From Brevibacterium sp. S111 (GTDB lineage Bacteria > Actinomycetota > Actinomycetes > Actinomycetales > Brevibacteriaceae), in NCBI RefSeq assembly GCF_004745075.1, contig NZ_RHFH01000007.1:62001-126000 (forward strand): DNA of 64,000 bases, given 5' to 3'. The position numbers were made by a program, and so were the translations under genes. Under the pieces are notes generated by a model. That model ran no database searches and had not been told where the DNA came from. It saw only the letters and a list, made by a program, of their open reading frames with translations. Positions 44,985 to 52,911 of this stretch are shown in pieces. Numbering within the stretch: position 1 is the first letter of the stretch; each line of letters starts with the position of its first letter.

Positions 44985-45505
44985 AGGTAGTTGCCGGTGC
45001 CGCGATCGTCACGGTCCGTCGCCGACTTCTCCGCCGACGGTCCTTCGGCGCCGGGCTGGGCCCTACCGGGGGCGACCATTCCGGGCGACAGCTGACCGCG
45101 CCCACCGAGCTGCTGAGCCATCGCCTGCTGAGCCATGATGGCGGTCTGGATGCCGTGGAAGAGCCCCTCGAGCCAGCCGACGAGCTGTGCCTGGGCGATG
45201 CGCAGTTCGGAGGTCGTCGGCGGGCCGTCACCGGAGTCGAAGGGCAGATCGAGGCGTTCGAGCTCCTCGATGAGGTCTTTCGACAGGCCCTCTTCGAGTT
45301 CTTCGATGGAGCGGCGGTGGATCTCGGCGAGTCGTTCACGGCCCTTCTCATCGAGCTCGGTGCCGCGGACCTCCTCGAGCAGCTGTTTGACCATGGTGCC
45401 GATGCGCATCACCTTCGCCGGCGAGGAGACATCGGCCTGGTCCTTCTCCGCTCGGGCCAGGCCATCGGTGCCGCCGTTGTCTTCGCGGTCGGGCGTCTCG
45501 GTCAT
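44981..45505 (-). CDS. bpa: Bacterial proteasome activator Bpa (DUF2587)
   Basis: A 174-aa protein matching the Bpa/PafE family. Residues 30-125 hold the conserved helical core (RIGTMVKQLLEEVRGTELDEKGRERLAEIHRRSIEELEEGL, then TSELRIAQAQLVGWLEGLFHGIQTAIMAQQAM), which in mycobacteria forms a 12-mer ring. The C-terminus ends in GNYL, close to the GQYL proteasome-docking motif of the mycobacterial protein. Bpa opens the 20S gate without ATP, so its presence implies a 20S proteasome elsewhere in the genome. The N-terminal 28 residues are disordered. It overlaps neighbours by 4 bp on both sides. Confidence 0.92.
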   Translation of the reverse strand: MTETPDREDNGGTDGLARAEKDQADVSSPAKVMRIGTMVKQLLEEVRGTELDEKGRERLAEIHRRSIEELEEGLSKDLIEELERLDLPFDSGDGPPTTSELRIAQAQLVGWLEGLFHGIQTAIMAQQAMAQQLGGRGQLSPGMVAPGRAQPGAEGPSAEKSATDRDDRGTGNYL

Positions 45506-46512
45506 GCCCGGTCACCGTCCGGGTCGACGATGAGCAGAACCTTGCCGATGTTCGCCCCGTCCTCGAGCGCTTGATGGGCCTGGGCCGCCTCGGCGATCGG
45601 GAGGGTCTCGTGGATGATCGGGCGGATGTCGCCGGCGGTCACGGCCGGCCACAGGCGCTCGGACACCTCGGAGACGATGGCGATCTTCTGTTCCTTCGGC
45701 CTGGCCCGCAGGGTCGTGGCCGAGACCGACTTGCGCGGCTGCATGAGCCAGCCGAGGTTGATCTCGGTCTTCGTTCCGCCCTGCATGCCGATGATGACGA
45801 GGCGACCGTCGGTGGCCAGAGCCTTGATATTGCGTTCGAGGTACTTCGCGCCGATGATGTCGAGGATGACGTCGGCGCCGGTCGAACCGTCCTCATGGGT
45901 GCAGATCTCGTGGACGCGTTCGACGAAGTCCTCGTCGCGGTAGTTGATGACGGCGTCGGCGCCGAGTTCGCGGCAGAATTCGGCCTTCCGCTCGGATCCG
46001 ACGGTGACGGCGATCTTCACGCCGAGGTGGTTCGCGATCTGGATCGCGGCCGTGCCGATTCCCGATCCTCCGCCGTGGACGAGCAGCCATTCGCCGGCCT
46101 CGATCCGTGCCCGGCCGACGATGTTCGACCACACGGTCGACAGCACCTCGGGCAGGGCAGCCGCCTCGGTGAGGTCGAAGCCTTCGGGCACGGGAAGCAG
46201 CTGACCTGCGGGGACGGGGACGAACTCCGCGTATCCGCCGCCGGACAGGAGGGCCGCGACCCGGTCGCCGACGGTCCAGCCGGTGACTTCGGCGCCGAGC
46301 TTCTCAATCGTGCCGGACACTTCGAGGCCGGGGATCAGCGTCGCGCCGGGTGGGGGATCGTAGAAGCCGCGACGCTGGAGCAGGTCGGCGCGGTTGACGC
46401 CGGCGGCATGGACGCGGATGAGCACCTCATCGGCGGCGATGTCAGGTGTCGGCTCGTCGGTGAGCTGCAGAACCTCGGGCTCACCGGGGGAGGAGATCGT
46501 GATTGCGCGCAT
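45502..46512 (-). CDS. NADPH:quinone oxidoreductase (zinc-less MDR family)
   Basis: A 336-aa medium-chain reductase of the quinone oxidoreductase/PIG3 group. The N-terminal GroES-like domain has HAAGVNRADLLQRRGFYDPPPGA, the form that lacks the catalytic-zinc cysteine. The Rossmann loop reads LLVHGGGSGIGTAAIQIAN, and substrate-side residues occur at ADVILDIIGAKYLERNIKAL. It probably reduces quinones or enones with NADPH. It is the first gene of the coupled chain with bpa, the unknown protein and HAD; the stop overlaps the bpa ATG by 4 bp. Its start lies about 115 bp from the palindrome at 46628. Confidence 0.88.
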   Translation of the reverse strand: MRAITISSPGEPEVLQLTDEPTPDIAADEVLIRVHAAGVNRADLLQRRGFYDPPPGATLIPGLEVSGTIEKLGAEVTGWTVGDRVAALLSGGGYAEFVPVPAGQLLPVPEGFDLTEAAALPEVLSTVWSNIVGRARIEAGEWLLVHGGGSGIGTAAIQIANHLGVKIAVTVGSERKAEFCRELGADAVINYRDEDFVERVHEICTHEDGSTGADVILDIIGAKYLERNIKALATDGRLVIIGMQGGTKTEINLGWLMQPRKSVSATTLRARPKEQKIAIVSEVSERLWPAVTAGDIRPIIHETLPIAEAAQAHQALEDGANIGKVLLIVDPDGDRA

Positions 46513-46627
46513 GCTCCCACTCTAGTGCGTGGGCCGACAGGAGGGCAGGGGCGTTCGGGCAACGGTACGCGGGCCGTTCGGGTCGCGGTATGCAGGCCGT
46601 CTGGGTGGTGGCTGAGAATACTTCTGC

Positions 46628-46692
46628 CCAAATCTAGGTCGCTATCGGATACTTCTGGAGCTCAGAAGTATCCGATAGCGACCTAGATTTGG
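46628..46692. repeat. Long inverted repeat (30-bp arms, 5-nt loop) between ilvA and the quinone oxidoreductase gene
   Basis: The left arm, opening CCAAATCTAGGTCGC, and the right arm, ending GACCTAGATTTGG, are perfect reverse complements around GAGCT. A third, partial copy of the unit follows as TCCGATTGCGACCACTGTTT (from 46702), compared with TCCGATAGCGACCTAGATTT in the right arm. There is no T tract, and the gene order here is same-strand, not convergent. Confidence 0.88.
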
Positions 46693-46806
46693 CGAAATGT
46701 CCGATTGCGACCACTGTTTGGCAGAGTTTCCTCCTGCCTCAGGCGCAATCGCCACCCGCGGCGGCTCTTGCGCCAGAAGGGATCGCCTTCCGTGGCAGCG
46801 AGCGGA

Positions 46807-48078
46807 CTAGGCGAAGAGGCGGAACATCGGCGAGTTCTGGTGCACCCGCTCGACCTCGATCGACGAGGCCTCCATCCGTTCGAGCAGGTTCGGCAGATCT
46901 TCGGCGTATCCGAGCTGGATGCCGACGAAGGCGGGTCCGGTCTCACGGTCGGAGCGTTTGACGTACTCGAACATCGCAATGTCGTCCTCGGGTCCGAGCA
47001 CCTCGTTGAGGAACCGGCGCAGGGCACCGGGCTCCTGCGGGAAGTCGACGATGAAATAGTGCTTGAGGCCCTCGTGGACGAGGGAGCGTTCGAGGATCTC
47101 CGGGTAGCGGGAGATGTCGTTGTTGCCTCCGGAGACCAGGCACACCACGGTCGAACCGGGTTCGATGGTGATCGGTTTGTCCGAATCCGGCCCGCCGATC
47201 CCGGCCGAGGCCAGGGCGCCGGAGGGTTCGGCGATGATGCCGTCGACCTGGTACATGTCGAGCATCTCGGTGGCCACCGCGCCCTCGGCGACGGGGCGGA
47301 TGTCGAGACCGTGTTCGGACACCACGTCGAAGGTCAGTGCGCCGGCGCGTTTGACGGCGGTGCCGTCGGCGAAGCGGTCGATGTTCTCCAATGTCACGGG
47401 GTGGCCGGCCTTGAGTGCGGCGATCATCGAGGCGGCCCCAGCGGGTTCGGCGCCGATGATCTTCGTGTTCGGCATCCTCTCGGCCGCATAGGCGGCGACA
47501 CCGGCGATGACTCCACCGCCGCCGACGGGCACGATGATGTAGTCGGGGTCGGCCTCGAGCTGGGCCTGGATCTCGGCGGCCACGGTGCCCTGTCCGGCGA
47601 TCGTCCGACGGTCGTCGAAGGCCGAGACGAGGAGGGCGTCATTGCGGTCGGCGAACCGGTAGGCCAGGGCGGAGGCGTCATCGTAGGTGGAGCCGGCGAT
47701 CTCGATCGTCACCTGCTCTCCGCCGAAGTGGCGGACCCGTTCGATCTTCTGCTTCGGGGTGGTCTTGGGCACGAAGATCGTGCCCTGGATGCCGAGTTCC
47801 TTGCAGGCGCGGGCGAAGCCCTGCGCATGGTTTCCGGCCGAGGCGCACACGACGCCGCGCTCTCGTTCGTCCGAGTCGAGTTGGAGCATGAAGTTGAAGG
47901 CCCCACGGATCTTGTACGACCGCACCAGCTGCAGGTCCTCACGTTTGAGGTAGACGGTCGAACCGGTCGCGGCCGTCAGCCGCTCGCAGATCTGAAGTGG
48001 CGACAGGATGACGGAATCGGAAATGCGCAGCGCGGCCGCCTCGACCTCGTCGGCGAGTGTGAGCTTCTGGGGTGCCAT
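46807..48078 (-). CDS. ilvA: Threonine ammonia-lyase (biosynthetic-type, with ACT tail)
   Basis: A protein of about 423 aa. The PLP lysine lies in LVRSYKIRGAFNFM, and the phosphate-binding Gly loop in YIIVPVGGGGVIAG. It converts threonine to 2-oxobutanoate for isoleucine synthesis. The C-terminal 90 residues form a single ACT-like domain (HYFIVDFPQEPGALRRFLNEVLGPEDDIAMFEYVKRSDRETGPAFVGIQL), giving the short IlvA form typical of actinobacteria. Several starts are possible: ATG 48078, GTG 48093 and ATG 48123; none has a strong ribosome binding site and I chose the one closest to the family N-terminus. Confidence 0.92.
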   Translation of the reverse strand: MAPQKLTLADEVEAAALRISDSVILSPLQICERLTAATGSTVYLKREDLQLVRSYKIRGAFNFMLQLDSDERERGVVCASAGNHAQGFARACKELGIQGTIFVPKTTPKQKIERVRHFGGEQVTIEIAGSTYDDASALAYRFADRNDALLVSAFDDRRTIAGQGTVAAEIQAQLEADPDYIIVPVGGGGVIAGVAAYAAERMPNTKIIGAEPAGAASMIAALKAGHPVTLENIDRFADGTAVKRAGALTFDVVSEHGLDIRPVAEGAVATEMLDMYQVDGIIAEPSGALASAGIGGPDSDKPITIEPGSTVVCLVSGGNNDISRYPEILERSLVHEGLKHYFIVDFPQEPGALRRFLNEVLGPEDDIAMFEYVKRSDRETGPAFVGIQLGYAEDLPNLLERMEASSIEVERVHQNSPMFRLFA

Positions 48079-48319
48079 GTCTGTTTCAACCACCAGACTA
48101 TTGTGCGCCTTCAGTCTTGCCATTTGGCAACTCGTATCGGTATGAGGACACCGAGCGGGTCCCCGCGCGGCCCCGCGCACTCCCGCACGGCCGCCCGATA
48201 ACGGCGGAGTTCTGCCGCAGATCTGCCACGGACTTCACGGTTTCGGGTGCGCCCTGATCCGCGAATGCCGCCTAACATGATTGGATGGAAGGTGCCCGTA
48301 TTCCCGCCTAGGAGTCGTC

Positions 48320-50620
48320 ATGGCCATCAGCAGTGAGCTCGAACAACTGTTAGCCAGCTGGATACCTCGTCAGCCGTGGTTCCCCAAGCTCGCTGCAGAC
48401 TTCGGCTCCGACCCCGACATCACCCCCATGTCGGTGGCTCGCGCGTTCACCTACACCGCCGAGGAGCTCGGTGGATTCGTCGGCCTCGTCACCGTCATCT
48501 CCGTCGGCGACGGCCCGACCCTGCGCCGCCTCAACATTCCCCTGACCCTGCGCGGCGCCGAGGACATCCACCTGCGTCATGCCCTCATCGGCCGCGTCGA
48601 CGACCTCGCGCTCGGCACCGTCCATGTCTACGACGGCGCCGCCGACCCCGTGTTCGTCAACCTCATGGCCGATGCCATCACGAAACGCAAGGTCTTCGAC
48701 GGCGGGCAGCTCTCGACGGAGTCCCTGCGCCATTCCCAGGAGAAGGCCGACGCCCGGGACCGAGCGTCGACGCCGTTCCCGGTGACCGCGAACGGGGCGG
48801 CCGCCTCGGCGAATCCCGCATCGGACACCGGCACCGAGGCGGTCCCGCCGAAGCCGGCCAAGGGTGACCTTGAGGTAGGGGCGAACGATGTTCTGCCGGT
48901 GGAGATCCGACCGATCGAGGTCGCGGACTCCGGTGCGCACAAGTCGACGGTCATCATCCATGACGAATACGAACCGTTGGAGCTGTCATTCTTCCGAGTG
49001 CTGGAGAACGGGATGCCGTCGTCGCTGACGATTCCCGTGCTGCTCACCGAGGCGGGGTCGCGCAGCGTGCCTGAGGTCATCGGATGGGGGTCCGGCCGCT
49101 GGTACGACATGTTCGAGGTGCAGGAGATGGAGGCGCCGATGGCTCTGCTCTCCCACGTCGACGTCGAGGCCGAACCGGCTTGGCGGGAAGCCGTGAACAC
49201 CGTGTGTGCCGTGGATTCGGGATCGATCGGTGCGTACAACGCCCATGCCGCGGAGATGGGCCGGCGCATCGGAGAACTCCACACGGACATGGCCGCCGAG
49301 TTCGGCGTCGTCGAAGGCGCCGGCGAGCCGACGAAGCAGCTGGTTGCGAAGTGGGTCGAACGCATCGACTGGGCGCTCGGCCGGGCACCTTTGGCCTTGG
49401 ATTCGCTGGTGCCGGAGCTGCGCGCCCACCGGGTGAAGGTGCAGGGCCTGGAGACCATCGGGACTCTGCAGAAGATTCATGGTGAGCTCACGCTCGACCA
49501 TGTGGTCAGCTCACCGTCGGACGGCTATTCGGTGGTGAAGTTCACGGATTCGACGAATTCGGATCCGAAGCCTGCCGCCTTCGACCTCGTGGCGCTGCTG
49601 CGCAGCATCGACTATGCGGCCGGGTTCGCTCGGCTGCAGCGCACGGATGCGCTCGATTCCGAGGACGGATCCCTGGTGGTCAGCGGGTTCGGCAACGATC
49701 CGACGGCCCTGCGCGCGATCTTCGATTCGCCCGAATACCTGTGGGCCTCGCAGGTGCAGAATTCGCTGCTGTCCGGGTACTCCCGCGCCCGTGGCGAGAG
49801 CATCGGCCTGGGCGACCCCGTGCTGCGGGCAGCACTCATCGACCGCCTCCTCGTGGAGACCGTGACCGAGCTGCGCAACCGCCCGAACTGGCTGTCCGTG
49901 CCGTTGGCCACGCTCACCCTCGTGCTCAAGGGCAAGCCGTCCCGCGCCGAGGAGGCACCCACCGACAGGACACCCATCGACGAAGAGCGCACCCCTGACA
50001 CCCTCGCCGACGTCGCTCCCGCCGGCGACGCTGCGCCCGCCGACGCCGAGCCGAGTGCTGCATTCACCGCGGCGGCACCTGTCGACGATACGACCACTGC
50101 CGATTCGGAGTCGGCCGCTGCCGCGCCCCGGGGAACGTCTGGTGCCGTAGCGGCGGCGATCGCGAGCTCGGGCGCTGATGATGCCGAGGCGGATGCCGCT
50201 CCGGTCGCGGACACCGCCGAGAACACTGTTGATGCCACAGCCGACTCGGACATCGACGATGTCGAGGACCACGCCGTCGTCCCGCCCGCGGACGACGCCG
50301 ACGAGGAATTCGTCGACGAGGAAGAGTCGGAGGTTCCCGTCCAGCGGGTGCCCGCAACCTTCGCGGCTCGCGGAGCCACCTCCGAGGACGCGGACAGCAC
50401 CGGCCACGAGTCGCCCCCGGCCAAGCCGACGAATGCCCCGAAGCTCGGCAAGACCTGGAACGAACGCGCGCACGATTCCGGCGACGGCAGCCGCACACCC
50501 GGCGACCGAGCCTCAGAGGAGCCGGACGAGGATTCGAACTCGGCCGGCAGTTCGGTGTTCGATGAGCTGCTCGGCACCGAGCGCAAACGGAACCGGATGA
50601 AGAAGCGGAAGAAGAACTGA
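48320..50620 (+). CDS. Maltokinase-like protein with degenerate motifs and acidic tail
   Basis: A 766-aa protein. Residues 1-90 resemble the N-terminal cap of maltokinase (LEQLLASWIPRQPWFPKLAADFG), and 200-540 its kinase fold (FDLVALLRSIDYAAGFARL). The catalytic HGD appears as HGELTLDHVV and the metal-binding DFEG as VKFTDS, so phosphotransfer activity is doubtful. Beyond residue 540 about 220 residues are low-complexity Asp/Ala/Glu, ending in a basic KRNRMKKRKKN. The ATG at 48320 has a TAGGAG site. A role in trehalose/glycogen metabolism, as a regulatory or scaffold pseudokinase, is possible but unproven. Confidence 0.65.
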   Translation: MAISSELEQLLASWIPRQPWFPKLAADFGSDPDITPMSVARAFTYTAEELGGFVGLVTVISVGDGPTLRRLNIPLTLRGAEDIHLRHALIGRVDDLALGTVHVYDGAADPVFVNLMADAITKRKVFDGGQLSTESLRHSQEKADARDRASTPFPVTANGAAASANPASDTGTEAVPPKPAKGDLEVGANDVLPVEIRPIEVADSGAHKSTVIIHDEYEPLELSFFRVLENGMPSSLTIPVLLTEAGSRSVPEVIGWGSGRWYDMFEVQEMEAPMALLSHVDVEAEPAWREAVNTVCAVDSGSIGAYNAHAAEMGRRIGELHTDMAAEFGVVEGAGEPTKQLVAKWVERIDWALGRAPLALDSLVPELRAHRVKVQGLETIGTLQKIHGELTLDHVVSSPSDGYSVVKFTDSTNSDPKPAAFDLVALLRSIDYAAGFARLQRTDALDSEDGSLVVSGFGNDPTALRAIFDSPEYLWASQVQNSLLSGYSRARGESIGLGDPVLRAALIDRLLVETVTELRNRPNWLSVPLATLTLVLKGKPSRAEEAPTDRTPIDEERTPDTLADVAPAGDAAPADAEPSAAFTAAAPVDDTTTADSESAAAAPRGTSGAVAAAIASSGADDAEADAAPVADTAENTVDATADSDIDDVEDHAVVPPADDADEEFVDEEESEVPVQRVPATFAARGATSEDADSTGHESPPAKPTNAPKLGKTWNERAHDSGDGSRTPGDRASEEPDEDSNSAGSSVFDELLGTERKRNRMKKRKKN

Positions 50621-50772
50621 CCAGGTCGAATACTGTCGCGCCATGACTGCGACCCAGCGCTGCCCGGTCAATTGGCAGATGCTGTTGCGGTTGTGAGAAA
50701 CTGTTCTGGCTCGGCCTCGCGCCGAGCAGGCCGGGTTCACTCCGGTGCTGTCACCGGCATCAGAGAACCGAG

Positions 50773-50860
50773 GGAAGCGTGTCCGAGCGGCCGAAGGAGA
50801 CGGTCTTGAAAACCGTTGTGCGGCAACCCCGCACCGTGGGTTCGAATCCCACCGCTTCCG
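50773..50860 (+). tRNA. serT: tRNA-Ser (UGA anticodon)
   Basis: An 88-nt tRNA. The acceptor arms GGAAGCG (50773-50779) and CGCTTCC (50853-50859) pair, with discriminator G at 50860. The anticodon loop is CTTGAAA, giving anticodon TGA. A long variable arm typical of class II serine tRNAs follows the anticodon stem. The T arm is GTGGG-TTCGAAT-CCCAC. The CCA end is not fully encoded at the expected position (the sequence continues CCCA). Confidence 0.95.
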
Positions 50861-50867
50861 CCCAGTG

Positions 50868-50913
50868 AGAAGCCCCCGAGCACCTCGCATCAGCGAAGTG
50901 CTCGGGGGCTTCT
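50868..50913 (+). terminator. Terminator after tRNA-Ser
   Basis: AGAAGCCCCCGAGCAC pairs perfectly with GTGCTCGGGGGCTTCT around a 14-nt loop. It lies 8 bp after the tRNA. Confidence 0.85.
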
Positions 50914-50935
50914 GCATCCGGCGGCAGTGGGCCCG

Positions 50936-51003
50936 CTCGTTCAACAGGGAATCAGGTTATCGGTAGGTCCTCGCATCGATAACCTGATTCCCTGTTGAAC
51001 GAG
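50936..51003. repeat. Long inverted repeat (27-bp arms, 14-nt loop)
   Basis: CTCGTTCAACAGGGAATCAG opens the left arm (50936-50962), and the right arm (50977-51003) is its exact reverse complement. It lies between the tRNA terminator and the 3' end of the APC permease. It is AT-richer than its surroundings. Confidence 0.88.
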
Positions 51004-51009
51004 GAGGCC

Positions 51010-51090
51010 AGGCGCCGGCCCCGAGGCGCCGGCCCCCAGGCGCCGGCCCCGAGGCGCCGGCCCCCAGGCGCCGGCCCCGAGGCGCCGGCA
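51010..51090. repeat. GC-rich 14-bp tandem repeat, about 5.8 copies
   Basis: AGGCGCCGGCCCCS is repeated head to tail, with the last base alternating G and C, so the true period is 28 bp. Each unit contains the palindromes GGCGCC and GCCGGC. The array lies in the 3' region of the APC permease message, right beside the inverted repeat at 50936. It is likely to be length-variable between strains. Confidence 0.85.
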
Positions 51091-51100
51091 CCTGGCGGCT

Positions 51101-52510
51101 TCAGTCCTCGACCGGCACCTCGGGCTGGGGCGTCCCGGAAGGCTCGGGCTCCTCGGGCTCGGACATCTGGGCATCGGCCTCGGGGTCGTCGAAGCTGCGC
51201 ACCGAGCGCCTGAAGCCGCGAGTCATCACAGCCAGGTAGATGATGCCGATCGTCAGCCAGATGATGCCGCCGATGAGCGCCGTCTTGTGCAGACTCACCC
51301 ACAGCACACCGGTGAGGATCGCGCCGATGGACGGCATGATGACGAAGTTGAACGTTGTCTTGAAATCCACGACCTGCTTGGTTCGGAACGCGTAGTGGGC
51401 GATGACCGTGAGATTGACGAAGGTGAACGCGATGAGCGCACCGAAGTTGATGAGCGCGGAGATGAGCTCGAGGCTGAACGACATTGCTAGCAGGCACACG
51501 GCTCCGACGAGGACGATGTTGAACACCGGGGTGTGGGTCTTCGGGTTGATGTAGCCGAAGGCCTTCCGCGGCAGCACACCATTGCGGCCCATGACCAGCA
51601 GCATGCGAGACACGGAGGCATGCGAGGCCAGTCCCGAGGCGATCGTGGCCGCGAACGCAGCGGCGAGGAAGAATCCCTGGAAGACGTGGCCGCCGGTGAG
51701 GAAGCCGATCTCCGGCAGCGGGTCATCGACGATGGTGAACTGCGAATTGTCGGGAAACAGCAGCTGCGCGAAGTAGCTGGCGACGAGGAAGATCGCACCG
51801 CCGGCGATGACGGTGAGCATGATCGCCTTGGGCATGAGGTTCACGTGCTTGGCCTCGTTCGTGTACATCGTCACGGCGTCGAAGCCGATGAACGAGAAGC
51901 ATACGACGGTCGCTCCGGTGAGCAGGGCGGAGAGTCTCACACCCTCATGGACGAAGGGCTCGGGGCTGAAGACGACTCCGGCACCGTCACCGTTGGTGAG
52001 ATTGACGATCGCGAAGATGCAGAAGAGCGTGACCATGGTGACGGCGAAGGTGAGCAGAACGGCGTTGAAGTTCGCCGTGCCGCGCATCGACGAGGTGACG
52101 ATGCCGGTCATGACGACCGTGTAGACGACGACCCACACCCACGGTGGGGCGTCGGGGACGAGCGACTCCATATACAGGCGCGCGATGAGGCAGTTGACCA
52201 TCGGCAGCAGCAGATAGTCCATGAGCGAGGTCCACCCGACGAGGAAGCCGAGGCCCGGATTCATCGTCTCGCGGGTGTAGGTGTACGCCGACCCTGCGGT
52301 CGGGAAGATCTTGACCATCTTGCCGTAGCTGAAGGCCGTGAAGATCATGACGATGAGAGCGATGAGGTACGCCGAGGGTACTGCTCCCTTGGTCTCGCCG
52401 GACACGATTCCGAACGTATCGAAGACCACCGTCGGGGTCATGTATCCGAGTCCGAGCCCGACGATGGACCACAGCCCGAGGTTGCGCTTCAGTGAGCCGG
52501 AAGCAGCCAT
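51101..52510 (-). CDS. APC-family amino-acid/polyamine permease (PuuP-like)
   Basis: A 469-aa transporter with 12 predicted membrane helices. The first helix carries the substrate loop (LWSIVGLGLGYMTPTVVFDTFGIVSGETKGAVPSAYL), the form seen in putrescine importer-like members. The C-terminus is a short acidic cytoplasmic tail (DDPEADAQMSEPEEPEPSG). The start at 52510 has a GGGGAGGATT site. No regulator is adjacent. Its 3' flank contains the tandem and inverted repeats. Substrate cannot be fixed beyond amino acids or polyamines. Confidence 0.85.
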   Translation of the reverse strand: MAASGSLKRNLGLWSIVGLGLGYMTPTVVFDTFGIVSGETKGAVPSAYLIALIVMIFTAFSYGKMVKIFPTAGSAYTYTRETMNPGLGFLVGWTSLMDYLLLPMVNCLIARLYMESLVPDAPPWVWVVVYTVVMTGIVTSSMRGTANFNAVLLTFAVTMVTLFCIFAIVNLTNGDGAGVVFSPEPFVHEGVRLSALLTGATVVCFSFIGFDAVTMYTNEAKHVNLMPKAIMLTVIAGGAIFLVASYFAQLLFPDNSQFTIVDDPLPEIGFLTGGHVFQGFFLAAAFAATIASGLASHASVSRMLLVMGRNGVLPRKAFGYINPKTHTPVFNIVLVGAVCLLAMSFSLELISALINFGALIAFTFVNLTVIAHYAFRTKQVVDFKTTFNFVIMPSIGAILTGVLWVSLHKTALIGGIIWLTIGIIYLAVMTRGFRRSVRSFDDPEADAQMSEPEEPEPSGTPQPEVPVED

Positions 52511-52911
52511 ATCAATCCTCCCCAATGAGTCTTGCCGCTGCCGGTGCGCGCCTGTCGTCCTCGACGCCGCCCCGGCAGTGATGTGCGTCATGATCTTAAC
52601 GTCTTCGGTACTGATTGCGAAACCGTCGACGATGAATATGCGAATAATAAGTGCCCGATTGAGATGGAATCAGTGACTTTCAGCAAAGATCACAACGATA
52701 TCGGTAGTCTCACGGGGTTGTTCTGCACCGTTCCGGCCGCCTGCCGCAGACGGCGTCACAATCCCAGGGCGCCCGACACTCGCCCGGTCGTCACGGCCAC
52801 CGCCTCGGCCTCGAACCGCCCAGTTATCGAACGAACCTTCAGGCCGAGATGGAAACAGAGTAGATTGCAGTCATAGGACTTAACGGACCCACAGTGAGGT
52901 GTGAGAGAAGT
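52511..52911. other. 401-bp gap between divergent APC permease and MBL hydrolase
   Basis: No gene and no convincing palindrome are visible. An AT-rich stretch (about 52640-52660, ATGAATATGCGAATAATAAG) probably contains promoter elements for one or both genes. Confidence 0.4.

Noticed and set aside
51010-51090. Regular short repeats that could be mistaken for a CRISPR array
   Set aside because: The units are contiguous, 14 bp, GC-only and have no spacers; there are no cas genes nearby.
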